DNA from: Siphonodentalium dalli
Taxonomy: Eukaryota > Mollusca > Scaphopoda > Gadilida > Siphonodentaliidae
Reading direction: 5' to 3'
Length of the DNA: 64,000 nucleotides
Assembly (NCBI GenBank): GCA_032622095.1
Contig: CP136066.1
Coordinates: 143,499,559-143,563,558 of the forward strand
This document shows positions 12,284 to 21,887 of the stretch, piece after piece. Both the position numbers and the translations under genes were made by a program. Each line of letters opens with the position of its first letter. Positions within the stretch are counted from its first letter, which is position 1. The notes beneath the pieces are model-generated. The model did not search any database and was not told where the DNA came from. It worked only from the letters and a program-made list of their open reading frames with translations.

Positions 12284-12744
12284 TACTCTTGGGCTCCAAA
12301 TTAACATGCAAGCACGTTTATTATTTTTGTGGGCAATTTCCCCCATGCACAGTGCTTATTTGGGTCTGCACGTTTATTAATTTTGAGGCTATTAAAATTG
12401 AAAAGAGCACAAAGTGAAGATTTCTATATGATTCTGATATCAAAATGATGAGCTTATAACTCTATGCATGTACATATTCAAGTATACATGTATGGCATAC
12501 ATATGGGCATTTAATTAATATTGAATAAAATACCACATGAGACATACATGTACTATGTTGATTCCTATACTTGACCTACTACAAAAAATAATTGTTTCAC
12601 CAAGCATGTTGGTGTTTTGCTCCGAGTCCCCCTGCACAGGCTATTATTTGCCATATTTGGGTCTGCACTTTTATTAACTTTCAATGGAATTTCCCCCCCT
12701 GCACTATTAATTGGCCCTGCACTTTTATTTGGAGCCCGAGAGTA
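12284..12744. repeat. inverted-repeat element, ends ACTCTTGGGCTCCAAAT
   Basis: About 460 bp, right end ATTTGGAGCCCGAGAGT. Two internal TTTGGGTCTGCAC blocks. Intergenic, 1 kb before ALG13. Confidence 0.65.
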
Positions 12745-12769
12745 CTATGAATCATGATTGTAGTACACA

Positions 12770-13075
12770 GTGACAATACTACTACTACTAGTACTACTAG
12801 TAGGGCACTAGGGGGTGTGGCCGAAATCCATTTAGAAGTCTTTAACCGCACATCTATATAAAAACCTAATGGTAAAACTTATGGCCACAGGTGAACTCAG
12901 TATCATAAGCCATAATGAATGTATACTGTCAATACTGATTTAACTGTGAATTAGATTTCCCTGACCTGGTACTAGTGGTAGCCTACCGTACTAGTAAGTA
13001 CTATAAATTAGTATAAAACTATAATACTACTACTAGTAGACTACTGTAGTAGTACTACTAGTACTAGTGGTAAAC
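12770..13075. repeat. cryptic ACT/AGT trinucleotide tracts
   Basis: Runs of CTACTACTAGTACTACTAGT at 12780-12803 and 13026-13068, with single-copy DNA between. Confidence 0.7.
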
Positions 13076-13491
13076 AACTTGAATAATATTGTCAATTCTA
13101 GTCTTGGCACACTTTTTTTTTGTCTCTATTTTTGTTGTTATTTAGCATAATGTATAACATACGAACTCAAAGGTTGAAATTGAAAGAACAACGACGTATA
13201 AATCGAATAAGTGTGTCAATCATGACTCAATGTCCCCGATCGCAATGGCCATGACACAAACTCGAAAATATCTTTTCGACACCAATTTACGATGTTGCAA
13301 AAATACTTGTTTAAAACAACTTTCTGTACAAATAAAGTACTTTCACTCACTAGAGAACTAATTAAAGCAATCTGCTAGAGTATCTGTATGTTGTTTGAAC
13401 GGCTCGATTCACTGAAATCCAGTGTTTTATTGAGGGGAAATCACAAAGAGTACTTTAGCCGAGCCCATATTGAATTCCTTCTGGGTTACTT

Positions 13492-13512
13492 CACGTGTGC
13501 TTCTGATTGGCT
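13492..13512 (+). promoter_or_regulatory. possible ALG13 promoter elements (E-box, inverted CCAAT)
   Basis: About 255-275 bp before the ALG13 ATG there is a CACGTG palindrome (13492-13497) and an inverted CCAAT box (CTGATTGGCT, 13503-13512). The surrounding 13.15-13.5 kb has more CpG than its neighbours and no recognised repeat. The spacing fits a proximal promoter; no TATA box or start site can be fixed. Confidence 0.3.
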
Positions 13513-13765
13513 AAAATTTAAGACCACAACAACATACGAAAAAAGAAAACAATTTGTCTAAAATATAGCAAGTATACCATGATACAATATGTTAGATTTC
13601 CTCTTGACAAAAAGCTATCGAAAAGAAAAATATTTTTGAAAAAAGAATTAATTATTTTGTGCTGAAAATGTGGAATATATATTTTTTAATTTGTGGAATT
13701 AGGAAACGGACTAAACAGTTAGAAAAGGTTCCGTATCATTTTCCATATACACTTTTCTATCCGTC

Positions 13766-13861
13766 ATGTCAAAAAATAATCAAAAACTTGTGTTTGTGAC
13801 GGTGGGAACTACAGAATTTGACGATTTGATAGAAAATATAACTCTGGTCGAATCGATTAAG
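13766..13861 (+). CDS. ALG13: ALG13 exon 1, UDP-GlcNAc transferase subunit
   Basis: First exon of ALG13, the catalytic subunit that pairs with membrane-bound ALG14 on the cytosolic face of the ER. The pair adds the second GlcNAc to dolichol-PP-GlcNAc in N-glycan assembly. The exon encodes residues 1-32. VFVTVGTTEFDDLI (9-22) is the family's N-terminal beta-strand and glycine loop, nearly identical to human VFVTVGTTSFDDLI. The ATG is the first in frame, eight residues before this motif. The donor AAG|GTGCAC is weak at positions +4 to +6 but gives phase 0, matching exon 2. The four exons total 513 nt (170 residues plus stop), the length of the short single-domain ALG13 of yeast and the human short isoform, with no OTU or Tudor domain. 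Confidence 0.9.
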
Positions 13862-14223
13862 GTGCACTCCATACATAGTGTTGATTTAAATTGTTCAATA
13901 TAAGATTGTGGTGAGATTAGAGAGATATACGGCTTCGAATTGTATCCATTTTTTTTTTTTTTTTTTGGGGTTTTGATTTTTAGGGGGCACGCCCACAAAA
14001 GTCTCGAAAAAGCATGGGCGCCGGAAGCACCCAAGGGCAGGGGGGCAGAGCCTACAAAAAGGGAACTTTTCCGCAAAAAAGGGCATTTTATCTGCAAACT
14101 CGGGGAAAATAACGACAAATTCATTGTGGCAAAAATCCCTATTTTATTTTTCTGTCTGTATACCTGTAGTTGTTATACGTCCTAGTGACCAAAGCTGGCT
14201 TTTACAGGACGGTGTGAGGAGCG

Positions 14224-14763
14224 CTATTTTTGTTCTCCTAGAGCCGCCTTGAATGTTTCTAGGTCGGCGGCATTGACTGTGCTGTTGTCCAGTTTGTTCC
14301 AGTCAAGTACAGTCCTCGGAAAGAAGGAATATCCGTATTGGTCTGTGTTTGTATGAATTGGTTCGTAGGCACTTTCGTTATTTGTGGTTAGTTTCTCCAC
14401 GATGTTGTCACTAACAAAGTCCTTGAATTTTGTGGGTTTCTTTTTCCTCTTTGGGCAGTAGTTTCTTAGGTAGTGTTCGGAGTTGATACCCAGGGCTGAT
14501 CCCTTAACCACTTTGTAAAATAGTGTCAGTCTCTGCATGTTCCTTTCTTCTTGCTTCTAGGGATGGTAGTTGAAGTTCACTGAGCATTGATGTTACACAG
14601 CCTTTCTCTCTCGTTCGGTAGTCCTGTTTTATAAATCTTGCTGCTTTGCGTTGCACCTTCTCCAGTTTTGTCTTGTCCTTTTCATAGTGTGGATCCCAGA
14701 TTGTTGCTGCATACTCTAGCTGAGGGCGGACTAATGCTATGTATGCCGTTTTTCTAAGATCCA
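14224..14763 (-). pseudogene. non-LTR retrotransposon C-terminal region
   Basis: Picks up in frame from the catalytic part across the transposon: MDLRKTAYIALVRPQLEYAA, TIWDPHYEKDKTKLEKVQRK and AARFI are the familiar post-RT 'thumb' segment of jockey/CR1-type elements. A one-base frameshift near 14545 is followed by LFYKVVKGSALGI and the closing segment that ends FFPRTVLDWNKLD ... FKAALGEQK. Decayed and antisense to ALG13. Confidence 0.9.
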
Positions 14764-14771
14764 TTTGGCAG

Positions 14772-15420
14772 GGGTCACTATGAATACCGAACACAACCGA
14801 ACACAACCGAACACAACGGAACACAAGTCCAAATAAGGGTTAAAAGACGGAAATATATGAAATAAAGTTTATAATGATGTGTGTGTATATGTAAGCTAGT
14901 GATATGTGAAGTTTGATGCAATTTGGCCGATTAAAAGTTACGTTAATGAAAGTTTTATGTAATTTCACGCCGAGTCAGAGTCCGGCGTGATGGCGGCTAG
15001 CTCTATGAATACCGAACACAAGTCCAAATAAGGCGTATATAAGGGAAATATATGAAATAAAGTTTATAAAGATGTGTGTGTATATGTAAGCTATTGATAT
15101 ATGAAGTTTGATGCAATTTGACATATTAGAAGTTTAGTTATTGGTAGATTTGTGTACAATATTAGCTGTCATCACGTAAACCAGAGTTCGGCAAAATGGC
15201 GGCTAACTCTATGAATACCGAACACAAGTCCAAATAAGGCGTATATAAGGGAAATATATAAAATAAAGTTTATAAAGATGTGTGTGTATATGTAAGCTAG
15301 TAATATGTGAAGTTTGGTGCAATTTGGGCGATTAAAAGTTATGTTATTGGCAGTTTTTATAATAATTTTACGCCGTGCACTCTTGTGTTCGGCATGCATT
15401 CACCGTTAATAAATTAGCTT
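14772..15420 (+). repeat. left end array of the MULE-like element
   Basis: Three tandem units starting near 14780, 15003 and 15210. Each begins CTATGAATACCGAACACAAG and continues with a motif GTGTGTATATGTAAGCTA and a GCAATTTGG block. Units end with a GGCGGCTA motif next to the start of the following unit. So the transposon terminus itself is what is repeated. Confidence 0.8.
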
Positions 15421-15542
15421 ACAGGTAATCAGTTGGCTGGCTACCACCAACACAGGATATTTTGTGTTATTGTCTCTTTGTTACTGAGTTGTTTTGACAT
15501 ACAGTTTGTGTTATTATGACTTCGTTTAACTCCCCTCATCCT

Positions 15543-16634
15543 TTATCTGGGCTTGGGACGCTGATTGTGAATTTTCTGGAGTTCAACTGTATCTTCCGGA
15601 CATAATTTGCCAACAACTCGCTTAATTTGCCTAGGTTTTTGACCATGTTTAATTCCGTCGTCAATGAGGGCCTGCTGCTTTATTGAAAGACGTTGATATG
15701 GCGCCGATGTCGTTTTGGTGTTACCGTGTGCATTGCCTTCAGTTGGATAAATGCCAATGTATTCGATAATAGCCGTTGACAAATTAGAAAACCACGTTAC
15801 TCTCTTCTTGAAAACAGGATCTCGCAGAAGAGAAGCATACCTCCGCTTGACAACAACAACATCACACTCATCAGGCTGTGGATCAAGAGAAATAAAGACC
15901 TTCTTTACAATCTTCCCAAACAAACCATCCTTGTTCTTTTCTAAGTGACGTAATACACCATTAGACATAAGAGAATACGTTGTTTTTGTCGAGATACTTT
16001 TCGACGCACAAGCACCACAATCGTCCGGATGGACGCTGACTTTATTAACCGAACGCCGCTTAACATTCTCTGAATCGTCAATAAAGAAATAAACATTCTC
16101 TTTGATACCAACGGGAATTGCAGGGAGAATATTTTCAGCCGTCGAAGCCAGATCATACAATTGATCAACCATTGGAATAAGTTTACCATTCAACCCGTTA
16201 ACTGATGGATTTCGATACGGATGCGACACTACAGATGAGAGATTTGTAATATCAGCTCCGAACGATGCGTCCGTATCAGAATCACAGTCAGATTCGGCAA
16301 ACTCAGAATCACTAACAACGGGAACTTCACAAGGAACCAACGTACAATCAACTGAAGAAACTGACACTTCGGAAGGAACAGACACTTCGGAAGGAACTGA
16401 CACTTCGGAAGGAACTGAAACTTTGGAAGGAACTGAAACTTTGGAAGGAACTGACACTTTGGGCGGAACTGACACTTTGGAAAGACTTGGAAAGTTGAAA
16501 CTACTTTCACTTGACAAAACTGGACACTCATCTTCTCGACTTTCTGACTCAGAATCTGACGACAAAACTTCAACGAGCGATGGAAATGACTTTGAACTAA
16601 CTGACTTTGAACTAACTAACTTTGACACCATCAA
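15543..16634 (-). CDS. unrecognised 363-residue ORF inside the MULE-like element
   Basis: The only long ORF of the element, starting MMVSKLVSSK and ending HNQRPKPR. Residues 1-50 are Ser/acid-rich. About 52-92 are seven or so copies of a six-residue unit (VSVPSK/VSVPSE) coded by an 18-bp minisatellite. The second half is more ordered: a segment with CGACASKS, then LRHLEKNKDGLFGKIVKKVF, VVVKRRYASLL, KRVTWFSN and EYIGIYPTEGNAHGN. The last 60 residues are basic. No DDE catalytic triad can be placed, so it looks like the N-terminal DNA-binding part of a transposase or an accessory protein. It stops cleanly next to the end array, so the element is probably non-autonomous. Function unknown. Confidence 0.6.
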   Translation of the reverse strand: MMVSKLVSSKSVSSKSFPSLVEVLSSDSESESREDECPVLSSESSFNFPSLSKVSVPPKVSVPSKVSVPSKVSVPSEVSVPSEVSVPSEVSVSSVDCTLVPCEVPVVSDSEFAESDCDSDTDASFGADITNLSSVVSHPYRNPSVNGLNGKLIPMVDQLYDLASTAENILPAIPVGIKENVYFFIDDSENVKRRSVNKVSVHPDDCGACASKSISTKTTYSLMSNGVLRHLEKNKDGLFGKIVKKVFISLDPQPDECDVVVVKRRYASLLRDPVFKKRVTWFSNLSTAIIEYIGIYPTEGNAHGNTKTTSAPYQRLSIKQQALIDDGIKHGQKPRQIKRVVGKLCPEDTVELQKIHNQRPKPR

Positions 16635-16859
16635 CTCATTTAATCATCACCAATATATTGTTTATTCAACCATTTTGGTTTCTATGAAACCTGTGAAACC
16701 TTGCTTGAATATCACTGTCAAAACATCCCTGAAATCTTTCCGGTAAGCCAGAGTAATCCACGATCGCACATCGGTAATTAATCAACAACAAAGGCTCTAC
16801 TGCGCAGTGCCAGATGTTAGGGGAAATTAATTATCACCTGTCGGTGATGTCTTAATCAT

Positions 16860-17642
16860 CCCTTATTTCGACTTGTGTTCGATATTCATAGAAATCCTCG
16901 TCGAACCCTAGCTTGCGTGCCGACTTCACATGCCACTAACTTACATATACATACACATCATTATAAACTTTATTTTATATATTTCCCTTTTATACTTGTG
17001 ATCAGTATTTATCTTGCCGAACTCTGGTTTGTGTGCCGACAGGTAATATTGTACATAAACCTACAAATAACTATACTTTTAATCGGCCAAATTGCATTAA
17101 ACTTCACATATCACTAACTTACATATAACTACACATCAGTACAAACTTTATTTTATATATTTCCATTATATACGCCTTATTTGAACTTGTGTTCGGTATT
17201 CATAGAGTTAGCCGCCATCTTGCCGAACTCTGGTTTGCGTGCCGGCAGCTAATACTGTACATAAACCTACAAATAACGCAACTTTCAATCGGCCAAATTG
17301 CATCAAACTTCACATATCACTAACTTACATATACACACATATCATTATAAACTTTATTTAATATATTTCCCTTATATACGGCTTATTTGAACTTGTGTTC
17401 GGTATTCATAGAGCTAGCCGCCATCATGCCGGACTCTGACTCGGCGTGAAATTACATAAAACTTTCATTAACGTAACTTTTAATCGGCCAAATTGCATCA
17501 AACTTCACATATCACTAGCTTACATATACACACACATCATTATAAACTTTATTTCATATATTTCCGTCTTTTAACCCTTATTTGGACTTGTGTTCGGTTG
17601 TGTTCGGTTGTGTTCGGTTGTGTTCGGTATTCATAGTGACCG
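16860..17642 (-). repeat. right end array of the MULE-like element
   Basis: Four inverted copies of the same unit, with CGGTATTCATAG boundaries near 17197, 17400 and 17625 and a more diverged copy near 16880-17030. Copies at 17205 and 17410 carry GCCGCCATC, the same motif as in the left arm. The innermost copy has mutated most, which suggests growth by duplication at the outer end. Confidence 0.75.
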
Positions 17643-17650
17643 TTTGGCAG

Positions 17651-18300
17651 TACCTGAGATTTCGCCGAAGGAAGCCGAGGGTGGAGTTTGCCTTCTTCGT
17701 GGTGGACTCGATGTGGTGCTGCCACTGCATGTCATTGGAGAATTGGATGCCAAGGTACGGGTTATTTGTGACTTCTTGGAGTATCTGCCCTGCTAGTTGG
17801 TAAAATCTATGTGTCTTCTGCTTTAGGCTCATAATGTAGCCCTTAGTTGGATTAAAGCGCATCCCCCATTTGGTGGCCCACGATTCCAGTTTGCGTAGAT
17901 CTTGTTGCAATATTTTGTGGTCTTTGTAGGTGTTTATCTGGCGGTACAGGAGGCAGTCATCTGCGAATAGGCGGACTTGTGATGTTACTGTGTCCGGTAG
18001 GTCATTTATGTGACAGAGAAAAAGCAGCGGTCCCAATACTGTTCCCTGTGGTACTCCTGATAGCACGTCAACTTCTTCTGAGTAGTATCCCTCGAGTGCA
18101 ACTCTCATCTTTCTTTCTTTCAGAAAGGATGCTAGCCATCTGTTGACCGGGCCTGTGATACCGTAGTGATTTAGTTTGGTCAATAGGCTGTCATGTGGCA
18201 CAGTGTCGAAAGCTTTGGAGAAATCAAGGATGGCCACGTCGATCTGCTTCTTGTTGTCAAATGATTGTAAGATGTCTTGTGTTGTCACTGCTAGTTGTGT
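17651..18300 (-). pseudogene. reverse transcriptase, catalytic part (FADD motif)
   Basis: Continues the same frame past the stop at 18300. It shows LDFSKAFDTVPH (block A with catalytic Asp), the block-B motif SGVPQGTVLGPLLF, and QVRLFADDCLLY, the catalytic FADD box of non-LTR reverse transcriptases. Block D and E residues (WGMRFNPTKG, YLGIQFSNDMQW) follow. The frame is cut at RYCQ by the DNA transposon and resumes in frame at 14763, after one copy of the 8-bp duplication. Confidence 0.95.
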
Positions 18301-19368
18301 TTAGCAGGAATATCCCCTTCGAAAGCCATGGTTTAGCTTTGTTAGTATGTTGTGCTTCTCCAGGTGTTCATGGATATGGCGGCATATGAGATGTTCTAGT
18401 AGCTTGCACGGTACTGATGTTAGGGACACAGGACGATAGTTTTCCGCTTGATGTCGGTCTCCTGTTTTGTAGACTGAGGCTATGTTGGCGCTGCGCCAGT
18501 CCCTTGGCAATGTGCCTGTGTCTAATGAGAGTTGGAATATGAGCCTGAAGGCAGGTGCCAGTTGTTTTGAATACTTCTTTAGGATAGAGTTTGGGATACC
18601 GTCTGGGCCCGAAGCTTTGGATGAGTTTAATCTCTTCAGCAGAGCTTCAACGCCATTCACTGTCACTGTCAGTTTGCCGATGTTTTCGCATTTGGGTTGA
18701 AGATCAGGAAGTGGTGGTTGGTTCTTGGTGAATACTGACTGGAACTGCTTTACCAGGATTTCTGCTTTGCCTTTTGGGTCGTCAATCAGCTTGCCTTGTA
18801 ATTTCAATGGCGACACTCCGATGTTATCTTGTTTTCTGCTCTTGACGTATCTCCAGAATGGTTTCGTCGACTTTTGTTCTAAACCTTCTTTAATCTTAGC
18901 GTTGATGTAATCCCACTCAGCCTTCCTCATTTCCCTTTTACATTCTTTCTGCATGGCTCGATAGTTGGTCCAGTTGTTATTCTTCTTTGCCTGTGTATAT
19001 AGGCGCTGTTTCTTTCGTAGCAATTTCTTGATCTTATAGTTTACCCATGGAGTGTTCTGCTTTGGTGATATCAGCTTAGAGGGTATGTGTTGGTCCATAG
19101 ATCTGTGTATGCCCTCCTTCAGATGTTTCCACATACCCTCCACGGTTGCACTATTTAGCGTACGTAGGCCTTCTCCCAGTATTTGCAGATCCAGTCCAAG
19201 TTGTGTCCAGTCTGCTTTTTTATATAGATAGCACTTCCTCGGTTTTGAATGTTGGTATCTGGGCTTCATGTCAATGTCTGTAATGACTATGGAGTGGTCA
19301 GAGATGCCTGGTATGCTGGTTGATGATTTTACCAGTGATGCATTGTTGGTGAAGACCAGGTCTAGCAA
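18301..19368 (-). pseudogene. reverse transcriptase, N-terminal part
   Basis: Encodes a link region (LDLVFTNNASLVKSSTSIPG, ISDHSIV) typical of the end of an APE endonuclease, then the first reverse transcriptase blocks: SSKASGPDGIPNSILKKYS, the block around DWRSANIASVYKTGD, NYRPVSLTSVPCKLLEHLI and LNHGFRRGYSC. The frame stops with TAA exactly where related elements have ETQL after the conserved Cys, so a single G-to-T change (GAA to TAA) explains the break. A frameshift near 19380 cuts it off from the endonuclease remnant. Confidence 0.9.
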
Positions 19369-19635
19369 GTTCTTCCCGCGTTGGTTGTTCGTGGATTTGT
19401 TTTAGCCCTTTTTCTGACATGATTTCTAGTAGTTGAGTTTGTATATCTTTGTCTTGGGCTCCTCTGTTTACTACTGAGCTGTTCCACTCCACTCCACTCC
19501 ACTCCACTTTTTAATGGTATTTGTCAGTTTTTATGGCCGTTTTGTGATAAAATTGACAAAAAATTAATATTCCTTGTGAAATTGGTGGTATTTGGACCAA
19601 AAAAGTCACATTTTGCTATAAAAACACGAGATTAA

Positions 19636-20534
19636 GGGCTTTGTGGACCCAATTTTTCCAAAATTTCCCAAAATTTTATAGAGTCCAAATAAAGGATTCT
19701 GTTCATGTTTATTAGTAATAATAGAAACAATGCCCATTGATGCAACCTTTTGAGAGTATACTTCATGGTGGATTATGTTAGAAATACAAAATGTGAACTT
19801 TATTGAGATTTAAATTTTTTTTATTTACAGGCAATGGTCCAAGAAAAACAAAGTCCAAATCTAAGAATCAAATATGGGAATATGTACTGAACACTGTGAT
19901 GAATGATGTATTACAAAACAAATATTATATTTCTTGCAGTTAATGGGTCAACCTTTCATGGCTGATGTCCAGTCTAATGTGAATGGCTTTTTACAAGGGT
20001 CAAACTTCCACATGAGTGATCACCCTGAGTGAGTGGTGACCTACTTACTAGAATTAGTATGGTGATCTGGTAGGGGTATGATTGAGGATTAGCATTCTAT
20101 TGTCAACAGAGTCCAGAGCAGTTATAATGGCCAGCTGTTAACCCGTGCCTGCTACCACCCACATAGCCAACGTTTAAGCAAGTATATATCATTTGTCAAC
20201 AACCGGTTCAAAGTAATTTGATCAAAGAACACTCAAGAAATATAATATTTTTTTTGTAATACATCATTCATCACAGTGTTCAGTACATATTCCCATATTT
20301 GATTCTTAGATTTGGACTTTGTTTTTCTTGGACCATTGCCTGTAAATTATTATTTTTTAAATCTCAATAAAGTTCACATTTTGTATTTCTAACATAATCC
20401 ACCATGAAATATACTCTCAAAATGTTGCATCAATGGGCATGGTTTCTATTATTACTAATATACATGAACAGAATCCTTTATTTGGACTCGATAAAATTTT
20501 GGGAAATTTTGGAAAAATTGGGTCCACAAAGCCC
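19636..20534. mobile_element. TTAA-flanked fold-back element (family E)
   Basis: A 899-bp element with arms of about 300 bp (19636-19940 against 20235-20534) that are nearly perfect inverted copies around a 300-bp spacer. Ends are GGGCTTTGTGGACC and its complement, flanked on both sides by TTAA. No ORF. The ends fit a piggyBac-type non-autonomous element. Confidence 0.8.
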
Positions 20535-21309
20535 TTAAACACACAAAAAGCATTTTCTGTCTCCAGAAAAAGGGCAAGTCCTGCCCCCGCTCGCCCCCCT
20601 TGGTCAAGGGCAGGGGGGTCAGCTGCCCCCTCTGCCCCCCTCTTCCGACGCCCATGCGAAGAAGATTACAAAATAATGAGTGTATTTGAGCAAATGTAGC
20701 CAGCTGTGACTTATAAGACATGCACAGTAGGAAGCTACAGCGGCCAAAGAAATGAATGGCGACTATCACTAAACATTGTACTCCGACTCTGATAGGAGAA
20801 TTTCTTATCGGGTGATATTTTATTAATACTGGGGACACATAATTGTCATTCCCATTTTGTTGGCATCAAACTAGATATTTTATATCTATGATATATTTAT
20901 TGTTTTGTGAATAATTAAACTTATTTCGTTAAAATATATATAATCATATCTTGTTTGCATATGCCGATTTAGAGAACGAGATATAATCACATATCATACT
21001 CAGATTTATGGAGACATGGACTTAGTACGAGTGTTAATTGCTTCAAATGTGCTTGCTGCAGCGAGCGAGACCATTGGTGAATTGATATAGCAACATAATG
21101 CCAACATTATGCCGGAATAATATTATCCATCAGCCACATTCCAAGTTCGGAGTAACGGTACAATAGTTAGTGACCACCAGCTGTGGCCGGCTGCAGCTTT
21201 CTGTAGCTTTCTACTGCGCATGCCTAGCCAGCTACAGCTGTAGCCTGTGTTGCACAAATACACTCTTTATGTCACAATTGGACTGAAAGTGTTGTCTTCT
21301 TTGGTTTTA

Positions 21310-21887
21310 GATGGAGCTATATTCATCACTCCTCCTCCATCCATCCGTCCATGCATTTGTCAACAATTTCCCTTAGCACACCCTACAGGTCACATCTCTC
21401 ATCCAATCATGACCAAACTTCATATGGATGTTCGCGGTGACCACTAGATGGGAGCAATCAATTATTTTCCGAAATTCGTTAAAAAACATGGCCGCCAGTA
21501 GCCATCTTTGATTTCAAATTTTAATCCATAGCCACACCCTGCAGCCCGCATTTATTGGAGAAATGTTTGGAAAATTTACAGGCATGTTTAGGATCAACTC
21601 TAGATGGGAGCTATCGATTTTGAACAAATATTAAAAACATTTTGGATTTTACTCTTTGTATGACTAAATCCTTTGGAACACCATACAAAACACATCCCTC
21701 ATCCGATAAACTCTACTTTCTCTTAATTGTCAATCAGTGACTTCACAAACTTCATATGGAACTTCGGGGTGACCTCCAGATGGGAGCCATCAATATTTAC
21801 GAATTTCGTTGAAAAAACATGGCCGCCAGTTGCCATCTTGGATATTATTACTCTTTGTATGACTAAATCCTTTGGCACACCCTACAG
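21310..21887. repeat. family J array, inverted
   Basis: Three to four reversed units (CCTTTGGCACACCCTACAGG and ATGGCCGCCAGT blocks). In ALG13 intron 1, abutting a family I element. Confidence 0.75.

Larger units (their letters stand above)
14772..17642. mobile_element. MULE-like DNA transposon with tandem-array ends
   Basis: A 2,871-bp element inserted in the retrotransposon. It is flanked by the 8-bp duplication TTTGGCAG (14764-14771 and 17643-17650). The ends are inverted: left GGTCACTATGAATACCGAAC, right the reverse complement. Both ends carry a short run of CCGAACACAA-type units. Inward, the terminal sequence is repeated in tandem, about three copies of roughly 200-225 bp on the left (to about 15420) and about four on the right (from about 16870). 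Between the arms is one minus-strand ORF. Eight-bp duplications and long complex ends fit Mutator-like elements, but hAT or KDZ/Zisupton types also make 8-bp duplications and cannot be excluded. Confidence 0.8.
14130..19507 (-). mobile_element. decayed non-LTR retrotransposon (jockey/CR1-like), split by a DNA transposon
   Basis: Minus-strand remnant lying in ALG13 intron 1, antisense to ALG13. From right to left it keeps the tail of the endonuclease region (19507-19300), the whole reverse transcriptase (19368-17651) and the C-terminal region (14763-14224). It is 5'-truncated: the left part of the endonuclease is missing and the break falls in a short GGAGT microsatellite. Frameshifts near 19380 and 14545 and a stop at 18300 show it is dead. 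A 2.87-kb DNA transposon sits between 14772 and 17642. Its 3' end past 14224 is not sharply defined. Confidence 0.85.

Noticed and set aside
12079-12417. 112-codon hydrophobic frame on the plus strand
   Set aside because: A/T-rich, overlaps an inverted-repeat element, no splice or homology support.
15751-16746. Open frames on the plus strand and second minus frame (15941-16189, 16229-16573, 16423-16746)
   Set aside because: All overlap the 363-codon minus-strand ORF and owe their openness to its 18-bp repeat and biased codons.
14780-17640. Regularly spaced repeats resembling a CRISPR array
   Set aside because: The repeat units are about 200 bp, inverted between the two arms, and sit inside a transposon in a eukaryotic intron; there are no short repeats with unique spacers and no cas genes.
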